Shown in pieces: positions 11,876 to 22,849 of a stretch of DNA of 64,000 bases. Position numbers and translations under genes: made by a program. Position 1 is the first letter of the stretch, and each line of letters begins with the position of its first letter. The DNA comes from Gnetum montanum (Eukaryota > Streptophyta > Gnetopsida > Gnetales > Gnetaceae). Location of the stretch: the NCBI GenBank assembly GCA_015680685.1, contig MNCI01015627.1:38938-102937 (forward strand), in the 5' to 3' direction. The notes beneath the pieces were generated by a model. That model saw only the letters and a program-made list of their open reading frames with translations, did not search any database and was not told the origin of the DNA.

Positions 11876-12518
11876 TAAACAAATACAAAAGATGTTTAAA
11901 TTTCTAGAAAAAATAGGAGTAAAAGAGACGAGAAAGATATAATAAACAACATATAACTAAGAGCATGAATCAAAATCTCAAAGACATAATCAAATAAGGA
12001 ATAGGGGGACCCAAAGGTATATCATAATGATTAGAACACTTATCTGTTAAATGAAAGATTGTGGATTTATACCTATCTCTACTCATGAATATAATAACAG
12101 TGAAATAGCCTTATGGTGGGATGCTCTTATAGGGAATCACGTTTACGCTACTATATGGAGAGTGGTTGTGTTACTAGCCTTGATATTTCTTGTCTTCAAA
12201 CAAAAGTAGCTAGAATTACCATTAATTATTAAATATTTTAAATCCATGAATTTAGGATTTTAAATCAATGAAAGATTAGAAACCTTAAATCCTATTATTT
12301 CTACTTGATATTGAGAAAACCCTAAGCATTACCTTTTTGAAATTCTTACTTCAACATATCTAACAAGGAAACCTATTAATGGATTAGATCTTATGAAAGA
12401 AAAAAGAAAGGAAAACCATTATCAATGATAACTAAAACCACTCTTTCCAAACATAATTATAGAGTACCCATTTGATTCTTTAACTAGATATCCCCTCAAA
12501 GCTTGAAAGATGATAGAA
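11876..12518. other. AT-rich spacer
   Basis: Nothing coding or repeated elsewhere in the window was recognised between the CATGACT repeats and the gypsy LTR at 12519. Confidence 0.4.
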
Positions 12519-13384
12519 TGAATAGTAGTAAAGGAACCAAGAACCCTGTGCTCAACCATACGAATCACTAAGCGTTCATGTGCGATCTAGTCAAATTCGA
12601 TGGACACTTTGTCTTTTGGTACACTAGCCTCTAGGAAGTGAACTTGCCCTAACAGTCATTCGTTATCTTCCCAGTTACACTTGAAATAGGGAAAGGTATG
12701 GTTAAGTGTAATCAAGACTTATGATTTTTATTATTTTTATGTTTTATGTTTTGGGTGCTTAAAATAAAGGATGAAATAAATGAAGTAATTTAATTGCTAA
12801 TTTAATCTAACTAGCTAATAAATGTGTAACTAATCCTAACATAAGCATTTGGTCCCACTTTCCATACACATCCTGAACACATATAAAATTGTTGGGTTAC
12901 CAAACATTAAGCGTTATTGGGATTACCAAGCGTCATGTGCATGCTCGAAGTGGTCGTACTTATGTGCTTAATTTATTGTTATTTAATCTACCTTAATTTA
13001 GCTTAATTACTTAAAGCATTAAAGGAAATTGCATAAAACATTGAATGTATGAAGAAAATGTTTAATCTAGTTGAAGTGTTGCAAGGTTTATCAAAAAGCT
13101 TATCCTTATTGTCGTACACACTACCATGCTCAGGTACAATAGTGCTTGAATAAAGATTTATACACTTAATGACTCATGTTGTGGGCACTCAGAAAAATAT
13201 TCTAACTTTGGGGAAGAAAAACTACAAGAGCTTTGCTACACTATGACCAAGACTCTTAAACCATGTGCCAAAGTGTTATATTTATAGGTTGGCACACATC
13301 TCGCTATATTAGATTTCCAACATCACTCCTTGGTCCATGATATCTGGTATCCAACATCAAAGCTAGATAAAATACACTTCATCA
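12519..13384 (-). repeat. 3' LTR of gypsy element 1
   Basis: It aligns along its length with 28752-29634 (shared stretches such as CACTAGCCTCTAGGAAGTGA and AAATACACTTCATCA). On the plus strand it runs from TGAATAGTAG to CTTCATCA, and the plus-strand sequence just right of it (TACCCCCAC) is the reverse of a purine tract, as expected for a minus-strand element. Two LTR copies differ at many sites, showing age. Confidence 0.8.
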
Positions 13385-14467
13385 TACCCCCACAATTAAA
13401 TGAAAACACATCTTTGAGTGAACAAAATGAGGAACAAGTTCCTTACAAAATATTGAGAAGGTATGGGATTATTGATTAACATGCAAACCAACTCAGACAT
13501 AACACACAAATTCTAAGTGCCCAAGTGTAAGGATTTTCAAACTTTTACAAAATTGGGTGTTCATGATAATAGAATTGAACACCCAGGTCAAAACTGACAT
13601 CCAACTTTTCTAGCAGCTGAAGAATGAAGGAGAAGATTCAATGATCATGAAGGAGCCTTATCGCATGATGTTTTTGCGTATTCCTTGGTGAAGAAAGTCT
13701 TGCTTCTAGTTCATGCTTCCATTTACAATCACAACAAAATCATGGATTAGTGTGCAGTGTGTAACTTATAGTTTTTAAGTACCTTTTTTCATCGGTAGTT
13801 ATACTTGGCTAGGTTGTAATTATGGTGGATTAATTCTTTTAATAGTATTTGATTTCTACGACTATCAGAGCTCATTGAAAGGGTTTAACTTCATGGATTG
13901 ATGATGTGAGTGTTAGATCTTAGTTATACCTTTGTGGAAGTTAGAAAAATTTGAAAAAAATTGGTCGTAAAAAAAACTTGAGTGGCCTCCATGAATAAAG
14001 CATACCTATGGTAGCAAGAAGATTGAGAACTAAGGTGAAATGGATAAGTGGTTCATCATTAAATTCTAAAAAGCCCAAATATAATGAAATGCTTGAAGAG
14101 AGTTAAAGAATTCACAATAGGTAAAACAGAAAAAAGAAAAAAGGATTTCACTGAAAAACATTGTGAAGATGTGCAAAACTAGATGTCATCGATGGGACAT
14201 GCAAAAGGATTTGATTATGAGAATGCATAAGGATAAAGAACTTAACTATCCTAACCAAAAGGTATGCAAGTTGGTCCTTTCCAAAGTAGACACATGCCCT
14301 TTGTTGCCCTTGCATATCCTCAAACCAAGGAATCCACAGGTCCCATGGGTGATTAATGGTTACTGAAAGTTAAGTACAAAAACCATGAAAAAACTACCTA
14401 AGAATTTCAACACATCAAACCAAGAAATCGAACAAGGACATGAACATTGGTAGTGAGGTGAGGCATG
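13385..14467 (-). other. 3' non-coding part of gypsy element 1 (left piece)
   Basis: This stretch matches 29635-30711 and so belongs to the region between integrase and 3' LTR. It is interrupted at 14468-14472 by the nested insertion, and the rest continues at 21414. A short plus-strand frame at 14163-14366 has no counterpart worth calling. Confidence 0.7.
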
Positions 14468-14472
14468 GAAAG
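14468..14472. repeat. Target site duplication GAAAG (left)
   Basis: GAAAG just before the 5' LTR at 14473 is repeated exactly at 21409-21413 after the 3' LTR. The uninterrupted relative at about 30707-30711 has a single matching site (AAAAG), which shows the empty-site state. Confidence 0.93.
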
Positions 14473-14479
14473 TGATGGG

Positions 14480-14597
14480 ATGCGATATCACGGCCGTCGC
14501 GATACTGCATCCCTTGCGATATCGCGTACGCGATATCACATCGTCCCCTGCGATATCGCGTATGCGATATCACGGTGCACCGCAAAGTCTATAAATA
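14480..14597 (+). promoter_or_regulatory. LTR promoter: GATATC palindrome array and TATA box
   Basis: Overlapping copies of GCGATATCGC joined by GTACGC or TATGC sit about 10-110 bp upstream of TATAAATA. Each block is self-complementary. Equivalent arrays occur at 20575-20690 and 49586-49701. Position in U3 directly before the TATA box suggests an enhancer or a protein-binding palindrome; function is inferred. Confidence 0.6.
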
Positions 14598-14796
14598 AGA
14601 GGCGACTCTCCCTTGTTTCTCATCCTAGGCTTAGATTGTAGCGAAACTCTGGTAGATTGATCACTCCAGAGATAGAATATTTTCCATGTGCTCGCAATAG
14701 GAGTCCTAAAGTGAACAGATCTTTATTCGAGCAGACCTTGTACCTGAACACAAGTTTGTGTACGGAAATAAAGACGAACTTCCTGGATAAACCTTG

Positions 14797-14804
14797 NNNN
14801 NNNN
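14797..14804. other. Assembly gap (N8)
   Basis: Eight N bases interrupt the 5' LTR after AACCTTG. The 3' LTR has 170 bp (20890-21059) at the same point, so the real gap is much longer than 8 bp. Confidence 0.95.
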
Positions 14805-15149
14805 TTTGGTAATCACGGTTGCATTGGTTCAGGGTGTGAATGGTAAGTGGGAACGAATGCTGACGCTAGGTTAATTTAGACTTAGTTAGTTAGTTAGAGT
14901 TAGTCAATTAGTCTCTTCAACCCTTCACCTCTCTAGCATAGGAGATAAAATAGAAAAGCTATAAAAATCATATACCTCAGACTTACTTAACCATACACTG
15001 TGACAAATACAAGTCTGGGAAGAGAATGAATTATTAACCTTAAGTGTTCCATGAGGCGTGTAGGCACTTAGTGTACGGAGTTTGACTAGATCGCGTGTGT
15101 TACGCTCGTATTCGTATGGTTGAGTGTAGGGGTACCTCGCCACTCATCA

Positions 15150-15168
15150 TAGGCACCGTTGCCGGGGA
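15150..15168 (+). promoter_or_regulatory. Primer-binding site, tRNA-Asp type
   Basis: TAGGCACCGTTGCCGGGGA directly follows the LTR end and closely matches TGGCGCCGTTGCCGGGGA, the complement of the plant tRNA-Asp 3' end that is used by many Athila/Tat elements. It primes minus-strand DNA synthesis. Confidence 0.85.
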
Positions 15169-15291
15169 CTAAGTATTTGTGCGCTAAGTAGAATATAAGA
15201 GATCATTCACATCGTTGGGAGCTTAAACGAACCTTAGGGTTAATTAATTAAAAATTGATATAACGGTTAAATAGCACACCGATAAGACACA

Positions 15292-17735
15292 ATGTCTTCT
15301 TCTTCTTCTCACAAGAGTAATACACCACCTAGGGATAACACAAGAAACAGTCGACAATCAAAAACACATAACCTAACTCAGCCGGTTCCTCAACAATATA
15401 GGTTGACATATACTCATCCCGATGAGTATATCCCCAACTTTACTTTTATCCTCCATCAGGATGAATAGATGCGCTGGAGAGATTTGCAAGGTAACATAGT
15501 GTTACCTCCGGATCGTGCAGTCCCCAACATGCTTCTCCGTGCTTTGGCACAGATCGACATGACAGAATTATATGCTGAATACGTTGCAGCAGATGTTTAC
15601 ATGAGGGATTACTATCCCATAGCTTTACAACATATGAAGGACTCAAGGCAGGAGAGCCAACATACACTTTTGAAGGGCAAAGAGGTCCCACATGTCCTAA
15701 GTGAAATGGGATATGGTGAACCACTTATAACTGGTTCTCTATCAAAAGATGTTCCTCCTCCTAACGATAGTCAGGAGGTGGGGTATCAGAACCTACGCTC
15801 CATGATACACAACCCTGGTTCTGATCCCCGTGAACACTAGCTATTCACTGAGGGAACAACAACATATAACAAGGATAGGCACTTAGATCGTCATCACGAT
15901 CGAGGATGCAGCCACAGAAGAGAAGGTAAGAAACATCATCATGGTGATGGTTCTCCTTCTTCTTTTCCTTCTTCACATCATTCACCCTCTCCTTCCACAT
16001 CTGGGCATAGTCATAGAGAGCATAACGGTGAGGATAGAGGTAGACAAAATGAGAGACCTCAATGAGAGAGTCGAGAGAGAGGACAAGGGCATGAATGAAG
16101 GGAAAGTAGGGAACAACGCAGACATCATAGGCGTCATGAAAGAGATGATCATGATGAACCCCTACTTGCCACTCGAAGCATGCTAGATATAACAGAGGCA
16201 GTGAGAATCCCAACAAGGTATTTAAAAGATAGTCGGATCAAGCACTTAGACATGAATAATATCCCACACTTTGAAGGGGGATACAACGTGGATTCACAAA
16301 ATCATTTACAGGAATTCCACGATGCTTGCACCTTGCAAAACATAGAAAACGAGTGGTAGAAACTAAAGTTGTTTCCCAAGACACTCATCAAGGAAGCAGA
16401 GAGTTGGTACTGGTCCTTAGAACCAGAAACCATTAGCAGGTGGAGTATGATGTTAGAAATCTTCAACGATAAGCATCAAATGTACTCCAGAGTGTCTAAC
16501 TTGCGTAAGCGAATCCAAGGATGGAAGAAAGGAAATCATGAACCCTTGGATGCTGCCATGGACCACTACTATGCATTGCTACATCGTTGCCCGGACCATG
16601 GTTACGCACAGTGGGATCAACTTCACCACATCGTAGATGGGCTAAGGTATGAAACCAGGAGAACCCTTGGGACTTATGCCCAAGGGAGACTATCTAAACT
16701 TAGATACCATGAAATTCATCGCTTGTTGGAACATGTAGCCAAAGAAGAAGGGGAGTTATGAAAAAGGGAAAGTACGGAAGAATATAACCGTGATCCCTCT
16801 CTTTAAAAGAAGGGAGTGAGATTCTGTGATGAAGAGGATGAGTCACCACTCGAAGAGTTGGTGAACAGGAAAACCTTGCCACTCCAAAAGCTAACAACAG
16901 AAGTATCAGCTAAGGTAGATGAAGTATGGAGCTCCTTAGATAGTAAAATTGAAACTATCCTGAAAATTGTAGAAGAGTCTAAGGAGAAACGAAGTAGTGA
17001 CAAGAACAAGACAAAGCGGAGAGATTCAGGCCCTGCACGTGACAAGGGTAAGGGGAAAATAACTATCTCCGATGACATTGTGGATTCGAACACAGATGAT
17101 GACGGTGGATGTGAGATCTGCCACTATGACCATCCTAAGGGATGTTGTCTAATCATCTCACATCTACAAGAGTATAGGTGTATGCACTCAACACGAGACT
17201 CAACAAATGGTAGACACCTCGAAGGTTACCTTATCCTCAAGGTATCCCAAGGTAGTTCCACCAACCATTAACGTACTATCCAAGTGGAACTCCACCACAA
17301 CCCATCGGACAACACCAGCAATGGCAATACCCACAGTCATGGGGGATGCCACTGTCGAAACAAAAATACCCTTACCGGTAGCCAGACCCATATGGATACT
17401 ACATGCAGCAACCGATTTCTTCAAGTGACTCCATGGGTCACACAACTCCCCAACATCACTACCACGTTCGAGAGTACTTCAGAAGGACTCCTTCTCCTCT
17501 AGGAGATGTTCCATACCCATACCATCCTCCTAATCTATCCGCACCTCTTCCACCGGTAGTTCTCATAACACCTCCTACTCCAACAATGCAAGGGGAACTC
17601 CCCACTCAACCGCAACAACGCAATGCTACGAGAGCCATAAACATTGAACCCGCTGCTAGTTCTAACAACTGTAAAAAGAGAAGACCTTTCTTTAGAACCA
17701 AAAGCCCAGACAAGCTCTCACAACAATAAGCGGTT
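15292..17735 (+). pseudogene. gag of the nested element (broken by stops)
   Basis: It starts MSSSSSHKSN at 15292. An in-frame TAG at 15466 precedes the frame running to 15840, and further stops follow. In order: N-terminal gag block (DRAVPNMLLRALAQIDMTEL), a His/Arg/Ser-rich linker (about 15841-16070), a capsid core of the retrotransposon gag type at about 16200-16760 (AESWYWSLEPETISRW, CPDHGYAQWDQLHHIVDGLR), a charged segment, a short zinc knuckle CEICHYDHPKGC (spacing CX2CX3HX3C) at about 17110-17150, and a Pro/Thr/His-rich tail to about 17730. Element 1 has the same order on the minus strand. It would form the virus-like particle if intact. Confidence 0.85.
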
Positions 17736-17814
17736 GAGTCTAGGTATGCTCCTCCAGCACATAAAGCTTCAGAGCACCCTTCAGTCCAACATCAGAGCTC
17801 AACGTATATAGTTA

Positions 17815-18242
17815 TGTTAACACATACCGTAACCGACTGGATCAAGGTAGGCCACCTTCCCAGGAAACTAGCTTACCCTGGGAGTCTCTTAATCTATCTC
17901 CAAGTCGTCGGGAACAAACCACATAAGGCTCTTCTTGACTCAGGTTCTGGAGTCAACTTAATTTCATGAGAGATGTATCAAGCCTAGAACCTACCCCAAA
18001 TTAAGAAGAGAAACATTTAGCTAGAGCTAGCAGACTAGTCCATAACCATTCCCTTGGGATTGGTGGAGGACATCATTACCACTATGTGTGGTTGGTCATA
18101 CCCAACCGATTTCCTGGTGATTGAAGTTAACAATAATGAAGCGGACTTCCCAATTATAATGGGAAGGGTATGGCTAAGCATAATAGACGCATGCCTAGGG
18201 ATCTGTGATCTTTCCTTGGAGATATCTAAGGTAAATATTTAA
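17815..18242 (+). pseudogene. Retropepsin-like protease of the nested element
   Basis: The active-site block reads LLDSGSGVNLIS (about 17933-17968), matching the LLDSGA form of retroelement proteases. A second conserved part follows (YPTDFLVIEVNNNEADFPII at about 18095-18155, then MGRVWLS). Stops split the two parts, so it is probably inactive. It would cut the Gag polyprotein. After it the reading frame decays, with no polymerase. Confidence 0.8.
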
Positions 18243-20565
18243 GGGAAGATCGAAAAGAAGAAAGTTTTGTGCATCACATACAGTGACTTAGAGGGTGATG
18301 ACATGGAGGAATGCTCCACATCTCTTCCATGTAATCAGTGTGCCCAAGGAACACAAATTCAAAGATGCTTGTATGTAGCAACCACACCAATTGTGGACAC
18401 CCCGTGATTGACAGCTACTAGAAAGAGCAACCCAATATGCACGGAACGAACTGAGGAAACAACTCATGTTAACAACGAAGGCATAGACACATTGAAATAT
18501 GAGCGTCGCCAACTTCCACCCCTTAATCTGAGAACATCAGTGGGGAGAAGTTGAAAACTTTTACGAAATTCAAATAGATGTTCATTATTTTGGATCTCTC
18601 CCTTGCAATTTAGTCATGGGGGAGATGGCCACCTATGCTAATCATTGGGGGCCCTCAGTTCTTTTTAGTTTTAGTTTTCCACATTTTTGTTTTACACGTT
18701 TTTGGTTTACAAGTTTTTGTTTTACACATTTTTTTTACACGTTTTTTTCTTACACATTTTTGTTTTACAAATTTCTTTAACTTTTCTTGTTTTTTGTTTT
18801 TCAACATCGTTATCTTTTTCATTTTTATGTGTGTGTGCATGTGTCATCCACCCTGTAAGTTTGTCACCCAATAAGTGTTCTTCATGATGGTATGAACTGT
18901 GTTTCTATTGATTTCTAATGTTTGGTTTTTACCTTTAAGTCATGATGTTGATACTAAGGTATGCTCCTTTTGATATGGCAGGAAATAAGTTCACTTCATC
19001 CATCCATCCACCAATTTCTATGGTCTCTCTCGGCTTGGAAATGTACAGTCCATTTCTAATAAGAACTTTAACGAATCGGTGATTGGGCATTTCTCAAACT
19101 AAGGAAGGACTCAAGAATTGAAAAGGGTGTGACTTCAAGGGAACTTGATGCATTTGTGTTGGCCATCCTCTTAGGTGCTTGGATTTTTTCTTGTTATTTC
19201 GATGTTACCCAATTATTGGAAGCTAAGTCAATAAAAATAAGAAGTCTTTGCATGGTGTGGTTCTCACGCATACAAACACAAAACAAAACAAAACAAAAAG
19301 TGAGAATTCAAAGCACACCCCTTAGATGGAATAATTCCTTGGGTTACAAGCACTGGTTATGGAACTCAAAATAAATATGTTCCCACTAACTAAGGCCCTC
19401 CTTGCTTCCCATTCTCTCCTCTTTCGTTTCATCGGAATGGTGGTGGCTTTTGGAGACGGCATTCTTGTTACTTCAAGAGGATGGATTAGCTGGATGCGTT
19501 AATGCGAAGTCACTGGAAGTGGTTTGTTTGAGGCCAGACTTGGAATGAGATTTGCTAAGTTACATTAATCATGAACTTCACAAGGGGCTGTACACCACCT
19601 TGCTCTTGGGATTCCATTCCATTCTCTTCTCTCCATCCTTCTCTCCATTGTTCACCTCATTGCCGGTTGTATCATTAGTGTATATTTTGGTGGATACACT
19701 GTTTTCTTTTTGGTAAATTCTTGTGGTCAAGACTTTAACTCTTGTTCCAAATGACATTCCTAGAGCCTATGGACTCTTTGCATGTGGGTTTGTTAGGGCA
19801 TTAAGGGCATGAGCCTGCTTTGGGGAGGATCCACTAACATTCCTATTTGGTACACCAGTTAATTTCTTTTCCCTAACATTTTTGCAATTATTTTTATTTT
19901 GTTCATTTCCATCTTGACATGCATTTCGTCGATGTTTTAGTTGTCCTTTTTATCTATCTTTCTTATTCTTTTTCTTTCTCCATTCTATCAACACTAGAGG
20001 TTCGTGATTAGTCATGGGGGTATAAGGCCCAATTTTTTCGATTTTCTCCTAACCCCTACACCTTCAGTAGTCACCAATATTATATCTCCAGATCCGTATC
20101 AGCCATACCACAACCTAGCCAATAGATCTTTCACCGTAGCAAGGTATCAACTACATTAGAATTTATTTTACCCTTGCTAATACAAGACTGTGTTGTGTGT
20201 GCAGATGGCAATCATACAACAACAGAGGAGATCTAGAAGAAACACTTGGAATGGAGCAGTGCTAAAGCAGCTGTGCAAGGAGCAAGACCGATGGTGCACT
20301 TCCGGATGAACAACGAAAGGAAAAATCTTAGCATTGGCAGCAGCAACACTTCTTTCTCTCTCTCTTTCTCAGCTGCCAAATGAGGCCTAATGTCAATGTA
20401 ATAAGGTGTTCACTCTTGTTTTCATGAACACTAGTTTTGTCAAGTCTTGTAATGATGATCCGTTCACATCTCATCCCATTAGCTCCATTTGAGTCAATAA
20501 TCCCATACCTTCCCGATAATATTGTAAGGAACTCGAGGATGAATTTTCATTTAGTCATAGGGGTA
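18243..20565 (+). other. 3' non-coding region of the nested element, polymerase missing
   Basis: About 300 bp after the protease, the sequence joins GTCATGGGGGAGATGGCCAC (18612-18631), which in element 1 lies beyond integrase (22439-22460, reversed). A T-rich block with GTTTTACAC repeats fills 18655-18790. Shared stretches with element 1 continue (AAGTCTTTGCATGGTGTGGT, ATTCAAAGCACACCCCTTAG). The purine tract ATAGGGGTA is at 20557-20565. The long T-rich frames here are compositional, not genes. Confidence 0.75.
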
Positions 20566-21408
20566 TGATGGGACGCAATATCACATGGGGCACAATATTG
20601 CATCCCTCGAGATATCGCGTACGCGATATCGCATCGTCCCCTGCGATATCGCGTACGTGATATCGCGGTGCACCGCAAAGTCTATAAATAAGAGGTGGCT
20701 CTCCCTTGTTTCTCATCCTAAGCTTAGACTATAGCAAAACTCTGGAAGATTGATCACTCCAGAGATAGAATATTTTCCATGTGCCCGCAGTAGGAGTCCT
20801 AAAGTGAACGGATCTTTATTCGAGCAGACCTTGTACCTGAACACAAGTTTGTGTACGGCAATAAAGATGAACTTCCTGGATAAACCTTGCAGTGCATGGA
20901 ATAGGCTAATTAGGATTTTATTTATTGTTATTTACTATTTTTCATTTAAATGCTTTATTAGGAATTAATCTTTCTCAACCCTTCTCTCCTAGTTACATGC
21001 CTTAGTACGACTGCTTCGAGCACGTGCGTTATGCGTGGTGATCCCAACAACGACTAGCATTTGGTAACCACGTTTGCATTGGTTCAGGGTGTGAATGGTA
21101 AGTGGGAATGGATGCTGACGCTAGGTTAATTTAGACTTAGTTAGTTAGTTAGAGTTAGTTAATTAGTCTCTTCAACCCTTCACCTCTGTAGCATAGGAAA
21201 TAAAACAGAAAAGCTATAAAAATCATATACCTCAAACTTACTTAACCATACACCATGACAAATACAAGTAAGTCTGGGAAGACAACGAATAATTAACCTT
21301 AAGTATTCCATGAGGTGTGTAGGCACTTAGTCTGCGGAGTTCGACCGAATCGTGCATGTTACGCTCGTATTCATATGGTTGAGTGTAGGGGTACCTCGCC
21401 ACTCATCA
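20566..21408 (+). repeat. 3' LTR of the nested element
   Basis: This is the complete LTR (843 bp), TGATGGGACG to CACTCATCA, with CpG-rich GATATC array at 20575-20672 and TATA box at 20683-20690. It matches the solo LTR at 49577-50419 over its whole length and with the same length. Confidence 0.95.
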
Positions 21409-21413
21409 GAAAG
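21409..21413. repeat. Target site duplication GAAAG (right)
   Basis: This is the exact repeat of 14468-14472, next to the 3' LTR. Sequence of element 1 resumes here (GAAAGTATAGATGGATGAG, compare 30707 onward). Confidence 0.93.
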
Positions 21414-22470
21414 TATAGATGGATGAGAGAGAGAAAGTGAAATGGAGTTCTCAATTAAGATCACATGAAGCCCCTTATTAAGTTTATGGTTAAATGACCT
21501 GATAAAATCCATCCTTAGACCAAACCAAAACCAACCATGTTTAGTGACTTCACATCACCACTCTAAGACTAGTCCACCCCCTTGAGACACAATAGTGCTC
21601 CCATATATCAATCACCATTCCTTAAGGAGAAGAAAAGAGAAGCAAGAAGTGAGAAAGGGCCTTAGTTAGAGGGGACTTTCAAGCATGGGTAACATGTCTT
21701 TCGAGTCTCATAACTAGTGCTTGTAGCTCATTATTTTGTCTAAGGGGTGTGCTTTGAATTCCCATTATTATTATTATTAGATGGTTTTTTTTGGATGGGA
21801 ACCACACCATGCAAAGACTTATTGAATTTCTTGTTATTGGTTGACACGGAATGATAAGAAATCCATGAAAACACTCATGCACACAAGTAGAAGGGTACAA
21901 AGAGTATTGAGTCCCCTTGAAGTCAAACCCTATTCAAGCCCTTGAATCCTTTCCAAGTATGGAAATTTCCAAGGTCACAAGTTTGTTAAAGGTTTGTTAA
22001 GGAAAGGGAGCTCATACTTCTAGAACCAGAAACACCATAAGGTGGATGACCTAGACTCACTGCTTGTTTCATGAAAAAGAAACCATGTCTTAGTTATCAA
22101 TAACAAAATTCAAAGCTAGAATCTAGACACTAACAATCAAATAATTGAATAGCACATGCCCACATCAAGCAAATCGCATTGTACCTGTTGGCAATAAGGC
22201 ACATTATTATTAGAATACAATAAGAAAATCACACCAAATAAAGAAAAATATAAAAGAAATTGTAAAATATTCAAGAAAAATAAAACATATTAACAATGTT
22301 ATAAAACAAAAAAATGGTGTAAAATAGTAAAAAGTAGAAAAGCAAAAAGGATGTAAAAACAACAAAGTGTAAAACAAAAATGTGTAAAACAAAAAAAATA
22401 GAAAAATAATTGAGAAGCCATTTATATGATTAGCATGGATGGCCATCTCCCCTATGACTAAGTTGGAAGG
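21414..22470 (-). other. 3' non-coding part of gypsy element 1 (right piece)
   Basis: It continues the region interrupted at 14468 and matches 30712-31760. On the minus strand it contains the same GTTTTACAC-type T-rich block (about 22290-22400) as the nested element. No gene is present. Confidence 0.7.
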
Positions 22471-22849
22471 AGGAGATCTAAAAAATCGAACATGGTTGTC
22501 CATCTAAAGAGGTGTTGCGACCACTGGCTTCCTTATACTCATGGAAAGTTTTAATTTTTTGCATGTTGACCAATTGTTTCTTGCGTGGGCTCTCAGGTTT
22601 GTAGATCAACATGGCCCTAGAAGGAAAGGTTTCAGAAATAATATAAGGGCCTTCCCACAGTGTTTATAACTTGGTTCATTATGGCACATGTGTGGGATTC
22701 CAGTAGAGGACCTTATTTCCCAATTGAAATTTTACTTTTCTAATTATAAGGTCATGGCAATTTTTGTTAAATGCTTTGTGCAACTCATTAGATGATAGGG
22801 TGACCAATTTTTTTTATCTAGTAGGTTAAGATTCATTAATCTTTCTTTT

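Larger units (their letters stand above)
14473..15149 (+). repeat. 5' LTR of the nested element
   Basis: It runs from TGATGGGATG to CACTCATCA, with TGATG/CATCA inverted ends. It holds the CpG-rich GATATC array (about 14480-14580), a TATA box at 14590-14597 and an AATAAA near 14766. An N8 gap at 14797-14804 replaces what the 3' LTR shows to be about 170 bp. Confidence 0.93.
14473..21408 (+). mobile_element. Nested non-autonomous gypsy element (gag-protease only)
   Basis: The structure is complete: LTRs at 14473-15149 (with an assembly gap) and 20566-21408, tRNA-Asp-type primer site at 15150-15168, purine tract at 20557-20565, and 5-bp target duplication GAAAG on both sides. The internal 5.4 kb encodes a gag polyprotein and an aspartic protease (about 15292-18240), then passes within a few hundred bases into the 3' non-coding region that in element 1 follows integrase. 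Reverse transcriptase, RNase H and integrase are missing. It would need enzymes from a relative such as element 1, whose LTR ends, primer site and gag are related. By eye, the LTRs differ at about 28 of the first 325 aligned positions, mostly transitions, so it is not very young. Confidence 0.9.

Noticed and set aside
15869-16186. Short plus-strand frame starting MVMVLLLLF as a signal peptide protein
   Set aside because: It is a shifted frame of gag's linker; the in-frame gag text explains the stretch.
18635-18874. Phe/Leu-rich frames that look like membrane proteins (both strands)
   Set aside because: They come from a T-rich repeat in the 3' non-coding region of the nested element; no start context or conservation as protein.
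20750-20968. 72-residue frame repeated at 49761-49979
   Set aside because: It lies wholly inside two LTR copies, downstream of the TATA box; repetition reflects the LTR, and the 5' LTR copy does not keep it across the gap.
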